From assembly GCF_019355055.1 (NCBI RefSeq), contig NZ_CP048411.1, forward strand, positions 682,001 to 746,000: a DNA stretch of 64,000 nucleotides, written 5' to 3'. The translations under genes and the position numbers were made by a program. The stretch's first letter is position 1, and the number at the start of each line of letters is the position of its first letter. Positions 53,415 to 62,220 of the stretch are shown here, piece after piece. The stretch is from Pseudomonas sp. MTM4 (GTDB lineage Bacteria; Pseudomonadota; Gammaproteobacteria; Pseudomonadales; Pseudomonadaceae). The notes below the pieces were generated by a model. The model saw only the letters and a list, made by a program, of their open reading frames with translations, ran no database searches and was not told where the DNA came from.

Positions 53415-53936
53415 TTACAGCATCCGCCGCATGATGTCGTCGCGCTTGACGAAATGGTGGAGCAACGCCATGCCGATATGCCCGACCACCAGCAGCACCA
53501 CTATCCAGGCCAGCGGTGAGTGGAGGCTGCCGATGCTCGCTGCCCAAGCGATTTCCGGGCCTTTGGCGACCAACTGCACGCCGAACACTTTCAGTCCATA
53601 ACCGTTACCCAGCATGGTCAGCACGCCGGTAATCGGCATCAACAGCATGCCGAGGTACAACGCGAAATGCCCCGCCTTGACCACGAACGCCGTCGCCGGA
53701 TCATGCAGCGGCCGCTGCTTGAGCTGGCTTGATGCCCAGAAAATGCGCAGAACGATCAGCACCAGGAGCAGCGAGCCGATGGAGACATGCCAGGGTACGA
53801 GCGTCTGGCCAATCCAATGCTCGCCTTCGCTGATGCGGTCGCCGAGCTTGAGCAGCTGCCAGATGATCAGCCCGCCCATCAGCCAGTGAAACCATTTACT
53901 GACCTTTCCGTAACGCTCTCTCGAGTCGTGAATCAT
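53415..53936 (-). CDS. Cytochrome b561 family protein
   Basis: A 173-residue four-helix membrane cytochrome. Heme-ligand histidines are in KWFHWLMGGLIIWQL, LVPWHVSIGSLLLVLIVLR, AGHFALYLGMLLMPITG, and SLHSPLAWIVVLLVVGHIG. It moves electrons, for example from quinol to periplasmic acceptors. GGAG lies 8 nt before the ATG at 53936. It follows the DUF2218 gene by 29 nt on the same strand. Confidence 0.92.
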   Translation of the reverse strand: MIHDSRERYGKVSKWFHWLMGGLIIWQLLKLGDRISEGEHWIGQTLVPWHVSIGSLLLVLIVLRIFWASSQLKQRPLHDPATAFVVKAGHFALYLGMLLMPITGVLTMLGNGYGLKVFGVQLVAKGPEIAWAASIGSLHSPLAWIVVLLVVGHIGMALLHHFVKRDDIMRRML

Positions 53937-53965
53937 CGCTTCTGCTCCAACGTCGTTCGTTTGAA

Positions 53966-54256
53966 TCACTGCCAGGTAAAGCTCAGAGCTTCGCCGGTCG
54001 CCATGCGTTCCAGATGATCAGCAACCACCTGTTGCAGCTTCTGCAGCTGCTCTGAGTCTTCGGCTTCGACCACGACCTGCAGCCCGCCTTCTGCGACCTG
54101 TAGCCGGCAATTGCCGATAGGCAGCTCGATCTCCCCCTGCTGCTCATCGTGCTGTACGGGAAACTTGTGGCCCCAGTGCTTGCAGAGCCGGTTGATCAGT
54201 CGAGATGGCTTCTCGGTCGCGACCGTGGCGGTCGCCGTTTCAGGTAATGCTTTCAA
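53966..54256 (-). CDS. DUF2218 family protein
   Basis: A 96-residue soluble protein with the family pattern TEKPSRLINRLCKHWGHKFPV then GNCRLQVAEGGLQVVVEA (parts quoted). DUF2218 members are linked to iron or siderophore genes in other bacteria and have no proven function. It precedes the cytochrome b561 gene, so a redox or metal link is possible. Confidence 0.9.
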   Translation of the reverse strand: MKALPETATATVATEKPSRLINRLCKHWGHKFPVQHDEQQGEIELPIGNCRLQVAEGGLQVVVEAEDSEQLQKLQQVVADHLERMATGEALSFTWQ

Positions 54257-54390
54257 CTATTCCTCCTTCGACGCGCAATGCCGCGTCCGTGGTTGCGCTG
54301 GCCTGTTGCAAAGGAGCATACAGGCAGATATTAGGGGTCCGGTTCTCGTAGCCGATTTCTAGTTACGGTCTGGCATCGTAGAGGCTGGCG

Positions 54391-55224
54391 CTATTCAACA
54401 CCAAAACCGAACGCCGAGAGCGTGGTTTCCATGACGCGGTCACTGAACAGCTTGTGTCCGGTGGAATCACCGCCCGCTCCGGCCGCAACCAACAGCGGCA
54501 ACAGGTGCTCCTCGCCACGCGGCGGGTGGCACAGGCGCGCCGAAGGCGCTTGTTCCCAATGTAAAAGTGCTGCGTTGCGGTGTGTCGGCTCCGATTCGAC
54601 CGTTGAACTCAGCCAAGCGTCGAACTCATCGGAAATCGGCCCGAAACGGGCATCGCCATAGCCGCGCATGTTGTGAAAACTCATGCCGCTTCCGACGATC
54701 AGAACGCCCTCATCACGCAGCCCGGCCAAGGCCTGGCCTGCATCGAGCAGCGCCTGCGGATCGAGATCGTTGCGCAGCGACAACTGCACGACCGGGATCT
54801 GCGCCTCGGGGAACATCAGCTTCAGCGGAATGAACACGCCGTGATCGTAGCCGCGCTCGTCGTCCCGGCTCGCGGCCATTCCCGCTGCGCCCAGCATCTC
54901 GACAATCCGTGCAGCCAGGGCGGGATCGCCCGGCGCCGGATAGCGCAATTCATAGGTGTGCGCCGGAAAGCCGTTGTAGTCGTAGATCAAGCCCGGATGT
55001 GCGGCGCCGGTAACACGGAACTCGTCTTCCAGCCAATGCCCCGAAATCACCACGATCGCCTTCGGCTTCGCCGGCAGGCTCGCGGCGACGCTCTTGAGAA
55101 ATTTTGCCGTGGCGTCCCAGGCGTGGGACGGATTCCAGTCCATGAAAAAACACGGCCCCGCGCCGTGCGGTACGAACAGGGTCGGCATGCGCTTGCCGTT
55201 CACTGAAACGCTGGACGTCTGCAT
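54391..55224 (-). CDS. DODA-type extradiol dioxygenase (YgiD-like)
   Basis: A 277-residue class III extradiol ring-cleavage enzyme. Expected metal-site histidines are in LFVPHGAGPCFFM, VVISGHWLED and YDHGVFIPLKLMF. This is the 4,5-DOPA dioxygenase/YgiD family, whose natural substrate in bacteria is usually unknown; some members degrade catecholic compounds. It is divergent from a LysR gene starting 105 nt away, its likely regulator. Confidence 0.92.
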   Translation of the reverse strand: MQTSSVSVNGKRMPTLFVPHGAGPCFFMDWNPSHAWDATAKFLKSVAASLPAKPKAIVVISGHWLEDEFRVTGAAHPGLIYDYNGFPAHTYELRYPAPGDPALAARIVEMLGAAGMAASRDDERGYDHGVFIPLKLMFPEAQIPVVQLSLRNDLDPQALLDAGQALAGLRDEGVLIVGSGMSFHNMRGYGDARFGPISDEFDAWLSSTVESEPTHRNAALLHWEQAPSARLCHPPRGEEHLLPLLVAAGAGGDSTGHKLFSDRVMETTLSAFGFGVE

Positions 55225-55329
55225 GGGACATGCCCTCTTGAATGAATGTGCGAGCAGTATGGATTACCATCAGTAATCTTAGAACCTGTCATAAACGGCT
55301 AGCACTTATTACCAGGAGTAGGAGCCAAT

Positions 55330-56241
55330 ATGCTCGACCGTATCACCAGCATGCGCGTATTCGTGCGTACGACCAGTGCCGGCAGCCTGTCCGCCGCGGC
55401 ACGTCATCTGGGCATGTCGCCGGCCATGGCGACCAAGCATGTCGATGCGCTGGAGGCACGCCTGGGGGTCAAGCTGTTTCACCGCAGCACGCGGCGGCTG
55501 ACGCTCACCGAAGCCGGTAATCGCTACCTCGACGCCTGCCAGCGAATTCTGCTCGACATTGACGAAACCGAGGCCGGCATCGCGTCGCAACGCGTCGAGG
55601 CGACCGGACTGCTGCGGCTCAACGTGCCGCTGGTGTTCGGCACTCATTACATCGCCCCGCTACTGTTCGAGTTCAGCCACCGGCATCCGGCGGTGAAGGT
55701 GGAACTGGGGCTGTCCGATAGCCAGGTCGATCTCATCGATGGCGGCTGGGACATGGCGGTACGCATCGGCCGGCTCGGCGACAGTTCGCTTCAGGCCCGA
55801 AAGCTCGGTGACGTCCCGCTGGTGTTGTGCGCTGCGCCCGCTTATCTGGACGCCCGTGGCGTGCCGCGCCGAGTCGCCGATCTGGCGCAGCACAATTGCC
55901 TGACCTACAGCCTGTCGACATCCACTAGCGCGCATGAATGGGTATTCGGACGCAACGGCGACATACGGGCCAAGGTCGATGGCGACCTGCTGGCCAACAA
56001 TGGCGAGGCGTTGCTCGCCGCGGCCGTGCGTGGACAAGGGCTGCTCTACGGCCCACAATTCATCGCCGCAGATGCGGTGCGCCGTGGCGAACTGGTCGTA
56101 CTGGAATTGGATCATCCGGCGCTGATCATCGACGGCATTTACATCCTTTACCCGCCCGATCGGCGCCCGCCGGCCAAGGTCCGGGTGATGATCGACTATC
56201 TCGTCGAAGCCTTCTCTGGCGCTCAGCCCTGGGCGCTATAG
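55330..56241 (+). CDS. LysR family transcriptional regulator
   Basis: A 303-residue LysR protein of the CrgA-like subgroup: MLDRITSMRVFVRTTSAGSL, LGMSPAMATKHVDALEARLG and RSTRRLTLTEAGNRYLD. Divergence from the DODA dioxygenase gene suggests that it controls it. The ligand is unknown. Confidence 0.92.
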   Translation: MLDRITSMRVFVRTTSAGSLSAAARHLGMSPAMATKHVDALEARLGVKLFHRSTRRLTLTEAGNRYLDACQRILLDIDETEAGIASQRVEATGLLRLNVPLVFGTHYIAPLLFEFSHRHPAVKVELGLSDSQVDLIDGGWDMAVRIGRLGDSSLQARKLGDVPLVLCAAPAYLDARGVPRRVADLAQHNCLTYSLSTSTSAHEWVFGRNGDIRAKVDGDLLANNGEALLAAAVRGQGLLYGPQFIAADAVRRGELVVLELDHPALIIDGIYILYPPDRRPPAKVRVMIDYLVEAFSGAQPWAL

Positions 56242-56410
56242 CGCCAAATCTCCTACCGGGCGCAGACGACAAAAGGTGAACTGCCGCTGGCGACGCCAGT
56301 CGGAATAGATGCGAGGGGCCTGGTTGGCTCCGCATCACCTGACCTTGGCGCGGACCGCGCGCAAGGCCGGATTCACCTCTGCGGCATCGCGCCGCCGCCC
56401 CGGAGACGCT

Positions 56411-57676
56411 ATGAAAGCTGTTGTTTATCACGGTGTGGGCGACATCCGTCTCGAAGACGTAGCCGACCCGCGCATCGAAGCCCCAACCGACGCCATTGTG
56501 CGCATTACCGCCTCGGCCATCTGCGGAACCGATCTGCACTTCGTGCGGGGCACGTTCAGCGGCATGAAGCCCGGCACCATCCTGGGGCACGAAGCCGTGG
56601 GCATCGTCGAAGAGCTCGGTGCGGACGTGCGCAACCTGCAGATCGGCGACCGGGTGGTGATCCCGTCGACCATCGCCTGCGGTAATTGCTCCTACTGCCG
56701 CTCGGGTTATTTCGCTCAATGCGACGTGGCCAACCCCAACGGCAAGGAGGCCGGCACGGCTTTCTATGGCGGCCCATCCGCTACCGGCCCGTTCCACGGG
56801 TTGCAGGCGGAAAAGGCGCGCATCCCGTTTGCCAACATCGGTCTGGTCAAGCTGCCACCCGAGGTCAGCGATGACCAGGCGATCGTCCTCTCCGACATCT
56901 TCCCGACCGGTTACTTCGGTGCCGAAATGGCCGAGATCAAACCCGGCGATACGGTCGCGGTGTTCGGCTGTGGTCCGGTCGGCCAGTTCGCGATAGCCAG
57001 CGCCAAGCTGCTGGGCGCCGGTCGGGTATTTGCCATCGACCAGTTCGAGGATCGGCTACGCATGGCCCAGCATCAGGGCGCAGAAATCATCGATTTCAAC
57101 CGGGAAGAGCCGGTCGAGACACTCAAGCGCCTCACGTCGGGCATCGGTGTGGATCGAGTCATCGATGCAGTGGGCATCGATGCCGAACATGGCTGTTGCG
57201 GAGGCAAGCCGGCCGACGGCGCGAAGGCGGATCAAGGCGGCCAGTGGCAGCCGGGCGACGCTCCTTCGCAAGCGCTGGAATGGGCGGTCCAGAGCCTGGC
57301 GAAGGCCGGCACGCTGTCGATCATCGGTGTCTATCCGCCGGATGCCATGACCTTTCCCATCGGCATGGCGATGAACAAGAACATCACCATGAACATGGGC
57401 AACTGCCACCATCGCAAATACATTCCTCGGCTGATCGAAATGATCCAGGCGCGGCGCATCGACCCGGCGAAGATACTGACTCAAATAAAGCCGATGACCG
57501 ACGTCATCGCTGCGTTCGAGGCCTTCGATCGGCGCGAGCGCGGCTGGATCAAGGTTGAGTTGCAGCCACAGCGCAGCAACCCCTCCGGCGCCGGGTCGGA
57601 AGAAACAGTGATCGACAAGGCGGTTGCCGATACCTTCCCGGCCAGCGATCCGACCAGCATGCAGAACCCGCGATAA
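56411..57676 (+). CDS. Zinc-dependent alcohol dehydrogenase with a FPASDP tail
   Basis: A 421-residue medium-chain dehydrogenase near the glutathione-independent formaldehyde dehydrogenase group. Catalytic zinc ligands are in SAICGTDLHF and GHEAVG; structural Cys ligands in CGNCSYCRSGYFAQC. FGCGPVGQFAIASAK binds NAD. An insertion around CCGGKPADGAKADQGG is typical of this group. The last 30 residues add DKAVADTFPASDPTSM, a motif also seen alone in small stress proteins. The ATG at 56411 is used. Confidence 0.9.
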   Translation: MKAVVYHGVGDIRLEDVADPRIEAPTDAIVRITASAICGTDLHFVRGTFSGMKPGTILGHEAVGIVEELGADVRNLQIGDRVVIPSTIACGNCSYCRSGYFAQCDVANPNGKEAGTAFYGGPSATGPFHGLQAEKARIPFANIGLVKLPPEVSDDQAIVLSDIFPTGYFGAEMAEIKPGDTVAVFGCGPVGQFAIASAKLLGAGRVFAIDQFEDRLRMAQHQGAEIIDFNREEPVETLKRLTSGIGVDRVIDAVGIDAEHGCCGGKPADGAKADQGGQWQPGDAPSQALEWAVQSLAKAGTLSIIGVYPPDAMTFPIGMAMNKNITMNMGNCHHRKYIPRLIEMIQARRIDPAKILTQIKPMTDVIAAFEAFDRRERGWIKVELQPQRSNPSGAGSEETVIDKAVADTFPASDPTSMQNPR

Positions 57677-57691
57677 TCAAAGGAGCAGGCG

Positions 57692-58609
57692 ATGGCAGCC
57701 ATCCATATCGGAATTTCAGGCTGGCGCTACGCACCTTGGCGCGGAGATTTCTATCCCAAGGGCCTCACCCAGAAGAACGAATTGAAGTTCGCGTCACGTG
57801 CCGTAAGCAGTATCGAGATCAACGGGTCTTTCTATTCGTTGCAACGGCCAGAGCTGTATGCCGGCTGGTATGACGAAACCCCGAAGGGCTTCGTCTTCAG
57901 CGTCAAGGCGCCGCGTTACATCACGCACATTCTGCGGTTGCGCGACGTGGAAAAGCCCATCGCCAACTTCCTCGCCTCCGGCGTACTGGCACTCAAGGAC
58001 AAGCTCGGACCGATGCTTTGGCAGTTTCCGCCGTCGTTCAAGTTCGACCCCGAGCTGTTCGAGACCTTTCTCAAACTGCTACCTCACGACACCGAAGCGG
58101 CGCTGGAAATGGCCAAGGGCTGCGAGGCGCGCATGGAAGGTCGCAGTTATCTGCAGATCGATCGAAAGCGCCAGTTGCGACACGCCGTGGAGATCCGCAA
58201 CGAAAGCTTTGTCGACCCCGCGTTCGTTGCGCTGCTGCGCAAGTACAAGGTCGCGCTAGTGGTGGCGGATACCGCCGGCAAATGGCCCTATCGCGAGGAT
58301 CTGACCAGCGATTTCGTCTATATCCGCCTGCACGGCGCCGAGGAGCTTTACACCAGCGGTTACAGCGACGAGGCGCTGGATAACTGGTGCCGACGCATCA
58401 CGCGCTGGAGCGAGGGACGGCAACCCGACGACGCGCAACTCATCTCTGCCACCAAACCCCGGCCACGCAAGGCGCGAGCGGTTTATTGCTATTTCGATAA
58501 CGACGTGAAGGTCCGGGCGCCATACGACGCGAGACAGTTGTTGCGCCGGCTCGGGCTGGAGGAAGACCTGGAAACCACTCCGGGCCATCTGGAAGGAGTA
58601 CTGGTGTGA
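57692..58609 (+). CDS. DUF72 family protein (YecE-like)
   Basis: A 305-residue TIM-barrel-like protein of the DUF72 family: HIGISGWRYAPWRGDFYPKG, SSIEINGSFYSLQRPE, FVFSVKAPRYITH and VAVVADTAGKWP-like VVADTAGKWP. Function is unknown. It begins 15 nt after the dehydrogenase gene and overlaps the next gene by 4 nt (GTGA), the first of several coupled genes. Confidence 0.92.
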   Translation: MAAIHIGISGWRYAPWRGDFYPKGLTQKNELKFASRAVSSIEINGSFYSLQRPELYAGWYDETPKGFVFSVKAPRYITHILRLRDVEKPIANFLASGVLALKDKLGPMLWQFPPSFKFDPELFETFLKLLPHDTEAALEMAKGCEARMEGRSYLQIDRKRQLRHAVEIRNESFVDPAFVALLRKYKVALVVADTAGKWPYREDLTSDFVYIRLHGAEELYTSGYSDEALDNWCRRITRWSEGRQPDDAQLISATKPRPRKARAVYCYFDNDVKVRAPYDARQLLRRLGLEEDLETTPGHLEGVLV

Positions 58610-59409
58610 ACCTGGACAAGAATCATCCACTCGACAGCAGTGACCTGGACGCGCACATGTCCACGGCGGTCAGTTCCGTCCGCCTGCTGACCGTCAACAC
58701 CCACAAAGGCTTCACCGCCCTGAATCGGCGATTCATCCTCCCGGAGCTGCGCGAAGCGGTCAGGGCCGTTTCCGCCGATATCGTGTTCCTGCAGGAAGTG
58801 TTGGGCACTCATGAGAAGCATGCCCTGCGCTTTCATGACTGGCCAAAAATGTCGCAGTACGAGTTTCTCGCTGACAGCATCTGGACCGATTTCGCCTATG
58901 GCCGCAACGCCGTCTACCCCGACGGCGATCACGGCAATGCGCTGCTGTCGAAATTCCCCATCACCAAGTACGAGAATCTCGACATCTCCATCGCCGGACC
59001 GGAGCGCCGTGGCTTGTTACACAGCGTGCTACAGGTGCCGGGGCATGACCAGTTCCACGCGATTTGCGTGCATCTAGGCTTGCGTGAGTCCCATCGCCAG
59101 CAGCAACTTCGCCTGCTGTGCGACCTGCTCGACTCCTTGCCCGACGATGCGCCCGTGGTCGTGGCCGGAGACTTCAATGATTGGCGGCTCAAAGGCGCTC
59201 AGGTGCTGGATCGCTGCGCCGGTATGCACGAAGTGTTCGCGGTTTCCCAGGGCAAGGTCGCCAAAACCTTCCCGGCCCGCTGGCCCATGCTGCGTCTGGA
59301 TCGCATTTACGTGCGTAATGCCACCAGCCATAAACCGCAAATACTTGGTAACAAACCCTGGACGCACTTGTCCGATCATCTGCCCTTGGCGGTGGAGATA
59401 CATCTATGA
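58606..59409 (+). CDS. Endonuclease/exonuclease/phosphatase family protein
   Basis: A 267-residue EEP-fold hydrolase: LTVNTHKGF, DIVFLQEV (catalytic Glu), VVVAGDFNDWRL and the final SDHLPLAVEIHL. In this neighbourhood, ahead of a ClsB-type cardiolipin synthase, the phosphodiesterase probably acts on a membrane-lipid substrate; inference from synteny. It starts at GTG 58606 and overlaps both neighbours by 4 nt. Confidence 0.9.
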   Translation: MNLDKNHPLDSSDLDAHMSTAVSSVRLLTVNTHKGFTALNRRFILPELREAVRAVSADIVFLQEVLGTHEKHALRFHDWPKMSQYEFLADSIWTDFAYGRNAVYPDGDHGNALLSKFPITKYENLDISIAGPERRGLLHSVLQVPGHDQFHAICVHLGLRESHRQQQLRLLCDLLDSLPDDAPVVVAGDFNDWRLKGAQVLDRCAGMHEVFAVSQGKVAKTFPARWPMLRLDRIYVRNATSHKPQILGNKPWTHLSDHLPLAVEIHL

Positions 59410-60659
59410 ATTTTCACTGGAGAGACGGTAACCGCCTTCAGTTGCTGGAAAACGGCGAGGAATTCTTTCCCGCCGTGTTCGAGGCCATCGCGGCCGCAAA
59501 AAAAGAAGTCCTGCTGGAAACCTTCATCTTCTTCAAGGACAAGGTCGGTCAGGAGCTGCAGAAAGTGCTGATCGCCGCCGCCGAGCGCGGTGTCAGCGTC
59601 GACGTTACTGTCGATGGCTATGGCTCGGCGGACTTGGACGGTGATTTTGCCGCGGCGATGACCCACGCCGGGGTGCGCATTCATGTGTTCGATCCCGGCA
59701 AACGACTGATGGGCTGGCGCCTCAACGTATTCCGTCGCATGCACCGCAAAATCGTCGTGGTGGATGGCGACCTCGCCTTCATCGGCGGAATCAACTTTTC
59801 CGCCGATCACCTCGGCGACTACGGGCCAGGCGCCAAGCAGGACTACGCTCTGCGGGTCGAAGGTCCGATCATTCACGACATCCATCGTTTCGCCCTCAGC
59901 ACCATCGCGCCAGAGCAGGCGAACCGGCGTTGGTGGCAGCGTCGGGTGCGCACGCAAAGCAATGGGTACGTCGGTGTCAGCCGGGGCGAGGCGCGTGCGC
60001 TGTTCGTGACCCGTGACAACAACGAACACCGCACCGATATCGAGCAGCATTACCTGCAAGCGATACGTGATGCACGCTCGCGGCTGGTGATCGCCAATGC
60101 CTACTTCTTCCCCGGTTATCGGGTGTTGCGCGAAATCCGTAACGCAGCCCGCCGCGGTGTGCGGGTGCGGCTGATCCTTCAGGGCCAGCCGGACATGCCG
60201 ATCGCCAAGTTCGGCGCGCGCATTCTCTACAACTACCTGATGAGCGACGGCGTGGAGATCCATGAGTACTGCCGTCGGCCGCTGCACGGTAAGGTCGCAT
60301 TGGCGGACTACGAGTGGTCCACGGTGGGTTCGAGCAACCTCGACCCGCTCAGCCTCTCGTTGAACCTCGAGGCGAACCTGATCATTCGCGATCACAATTT
60401 CAACCGGCAGCTGCACGAGAAGCTTGACCAGCTACTCCAGGACGACTGCCGGCGTATTCCGCTGGAGCGCATGGTTCGTGGTTACTGGTGGCGTGCGCCG
60501 CTGGCCTTCTTCATCTTCCATTTCCTCCGTCATTTCCCACAAATGGTGGGCCTGTTCCCCGCACACCGACCCAAGCTGCAGCTTCTCGATGCCGAGCCGC
60601 TGGAGCCCGTTCAGCCCCCTTGCAGCGAGATCAGCAATGACCGAGTCCAACCACGCTGA
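59406..60659 (+). CDS. clsB: Cardiolipin synthase B (phospholipase D family)
   Basis: A 417-residue enzyme that makes cardiolipin by phosphatidyl transfer. Two HKD motifs are visible: HRKIVVVDGDLAFIGGINFS (about residue 116) and HGKVALADYEWSTVGSSNLD (about residue 296). The length and lack of N-terminal membrane helices match ClsB. Its ATG overlaps the EEP stop, and its end overlaps the next membrane protein gene by 23 nt. Confidence 0.93.
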   Translation: MNFHWRDGNRLQLLENGEEFFPAVFEAIAAAKKEVLLETFIFFKDKVGQELQKVLIAAAERGVSVDVTVDGYGSADLDGDFAAAMTHAGVRIHVFDPGKRLMGWRLNVFRRMHRKIVVVDGDLAFIGGINFSADHLGDYGPGAKQDYALRVEGPIIHDIHRFALSTIAPEQANRRWWQRRVRTQSNGYVGVSRGEARALFVTRDNNEHRTDIEQHYLQAIRDARSRLVIANAYFFPGYRVLREIRNAARRGVRVRLILQGQPDMPIAKFGARILYNYLMSDGVEIHEYCRRPLHGKVALADYEWSTVGSSNLDPLSLSLNLEANLIIRDHNFNRQLHEKLDQLLQDDCRRIPLERMVRGYWWRAPLAFFIFHFLRHFPQMVGLFPAHRPKLQLLDAEPLEPVQPPCSEISNDRVQPR

Positions 60660-61665
60660 GCCACGCAGTGGCTGGCGACGTCGCTGGCCGCAGATCAAGA
60701 AGATCCTGACCTACATCTTCTTCATTCTGGTTGCCGGCTTGCTGATCGGCCTTGCCCGCAACGTCGACTGGAACGAGGTCTACACCACCTTGCGCAACTA
60801 CAGCGCCAAGACGCTGTGGATGGCCGGCGCTGCGGCCTTCGCCAGTTACGTCGTCTATTGCTTCTTCGACGTGCTCGGCAAGCGGTATGCGCAGCACAAC
60901 CTGCCGGTTCGGCAAATTATCCCGGTGACCTTCGTGTGCTACGCGTTCAACCTGAACCTGAGCGCCTGGGTCGGAGGCATCGCGTTGCGCTATCGCCTCT
61001 ATTCCCGGCTTGGATTGCGCGCGTCCCAAATCACCCGTGTGTTCACCATGAGCGTGCTGACCAACTGGCTTGGCTACATCTGGCTGGCCGGTCTGATCTT
61101 CGCCATGGGCTGGATCACCCCACCGGATTCCTGGGAAATAGGCCACACCGCATTGCGTGTGCTCGGCGTTGGTCTGCTGGTGGCAGCGGCGGTGTATCTA
61201 TGGGCCTGTGGTTTCTCCAAGCGCCGTCACTGGACCATACGCAAGCATGAAATCCATCTGCCCTCGCTGCGACTGGCCGTCGTGCAGATGCTGCTGGGCG
61301 CCGCCAACTGGTCGCTGATGGCGCTGGTGGTCTATTTCATGCTGTCGCAGAAAGCGCCCTACCCCGAGGTTTTGGGCATTCTCATGATCAGCAGCATCGC
61401 TGGTGTAGTTGCTCATATTCCGGCAGGGCTGGGTGTGATCGAAGCGGTGTTCGTGGCCATGCTGGGTGGCGAACTCAGTAAAGGTGCAATCGTGGCTGGA
61501 CTGATCGGTTATCGCGTCGTGTATTTCCTGGTACCGCTGTTCTTCGCCACTATTCTCTACGTCGTGCTGGAAGCGCGGGCGAAGAAGCTGCGCTCCGGCA
61601 ACGAGGCGCAACCCAACGAAGAATCGCCGGAAGAGCCCAACGCAGAAAAAGCCGTCAGCCGGTAG
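60637..61665 (+). CDS. YbhN/lysylphosphatidylglycerol synthase-type membrane protein
   Basis: A 342-residue protein with about eight membrane segments (ILTYIFFILVAGLLIGLA; GIALRYRLYSRLGLRASQI; VLGILMISSIAGVVAHIPAG; AIVAGLIGYRVVYFLVPLFF). It has the flippase-like domain of MprF/YbhN without the cytoplasmic transferase half. It is encoded beside clsB as in E. coli (ybhP-clsB-ybhN), so lipid handling at the inner membrane is likely. The ATG at 60637 lies within clsB. Confidence 0.92.
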   Translation: MTESNHAEPRSGWRRRWPQIKKILTYIFFILVAGLLIGLARNVDWNEVYTTLRNYSAKTLWMAGAAAFASYVVYCFFDVLGKRYAQHNLPVRQIIPVTFVCYAFNLNLSAWVGGIALRYRLYSRLGLRASQITRVFTMSVLTNWLGYIWLAGLIFAMGWITPPDSWEIGHTALRVLGVGLLVAAAVYLWACGFSKRRHWTIRKHEIHLPSLRLAVVQMLLGAANWSLMALVVYFMLSQKAPYPEVLGILMISSIAGVVAHIPAGLGVIEAVFVAMLGGELSKGAIVAGLIGYRVVYFLVPLFFATILYVVLEARAKKLRSGNEAQPNEESPEEPNAEKAVSR

Positions 61666-61680
61666 CGGAAACGGATACGA

Positions 61681-61707
61681 AAAAGCCAGAGCGACGCTCC
61701 GGCTTTT
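61681..61707 (+). terminator. Terminator after the clsB operon
   Basis: AAAAGCC and GGCTTTT pair outside an inner GAGC/GCTC stem, giving an A-tract, GC-stem and T-tract in the intrinsic-terminator form. It lies 15 nt after the ybhN-type stop. Confidence 0.85.
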
Positions 61708-62220
61708 CGTATTACATCGCGCTTTTCCAGGGACGCAAAAGCTTGATGACGAGCTGGCAAGATTGGGTGTGTGAAAGAACTTTTTGCGTTCATGGCGCAG
61801 TTAGCGAGTCGCTTGAAAGCTTGGTTTCGCCCTGCTGGGCGAGTCACTTTTTCCAGACGCGGAAAAAGTAACCAAAAACGCTTGCCCCTGCATCCGGCCC
61901 CGCGCTTCGCTCCGGGTTCGTTCACTCCATCGCCGCTCCGAGGGTCGCCGTACAAGGGCCATCCATGGCCCAATACGGCTCTCGCCGCATCCATGCGGCT
62001 CGCCCCTCTACGCAACGATTACGCTCACCCTCCTGATGGGGCGTCTGGAGTTGTCTGACAGTTCGTTCTAAAAATAATAAAAGCCATCTTCCAGGCGGTA
62101 CGGACTTCGTTCCCATCAAGAGGCCGAGTGGACGTAGTGCACAGGGGACGCGAGGCAGGACGCCGAGTGAGGACCGATGGACTGGGACGCCTAAGTATGG
62201 TGCCCCATTCGTAACGACCG
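61708..62220. other. Gene-free region with repeat-like intergenic sequence
   Basis: Over 500 nt with no supported gene. It holds a perfect hairpin at 61846-61869 (ACTTTTTCC with GGAAAAAGT) inside a stretch that resembles intergenic repeats of pseudomonads (GGGCGAGTCACTTTTT, then AAGTAACCAAAAACGCTTG). A second GC-rich stretch near 62110-62190 contains short repeats of the form GACG-C-GAG. Frames on either strand show no family features. Confidence 0.5.

Noticed and set aside
59376..60416. A 346-codon minus-strand frame across clsB
   Set aside because: Shadow of clsB, which has both HKD motifs on the plus strand.
61557..62015. A 152-codon minus-strand frame after the ybhN-type gene
   Set aside because: It runs antisense through the terminator and the end of the ybhN-type gene and has no domain features.
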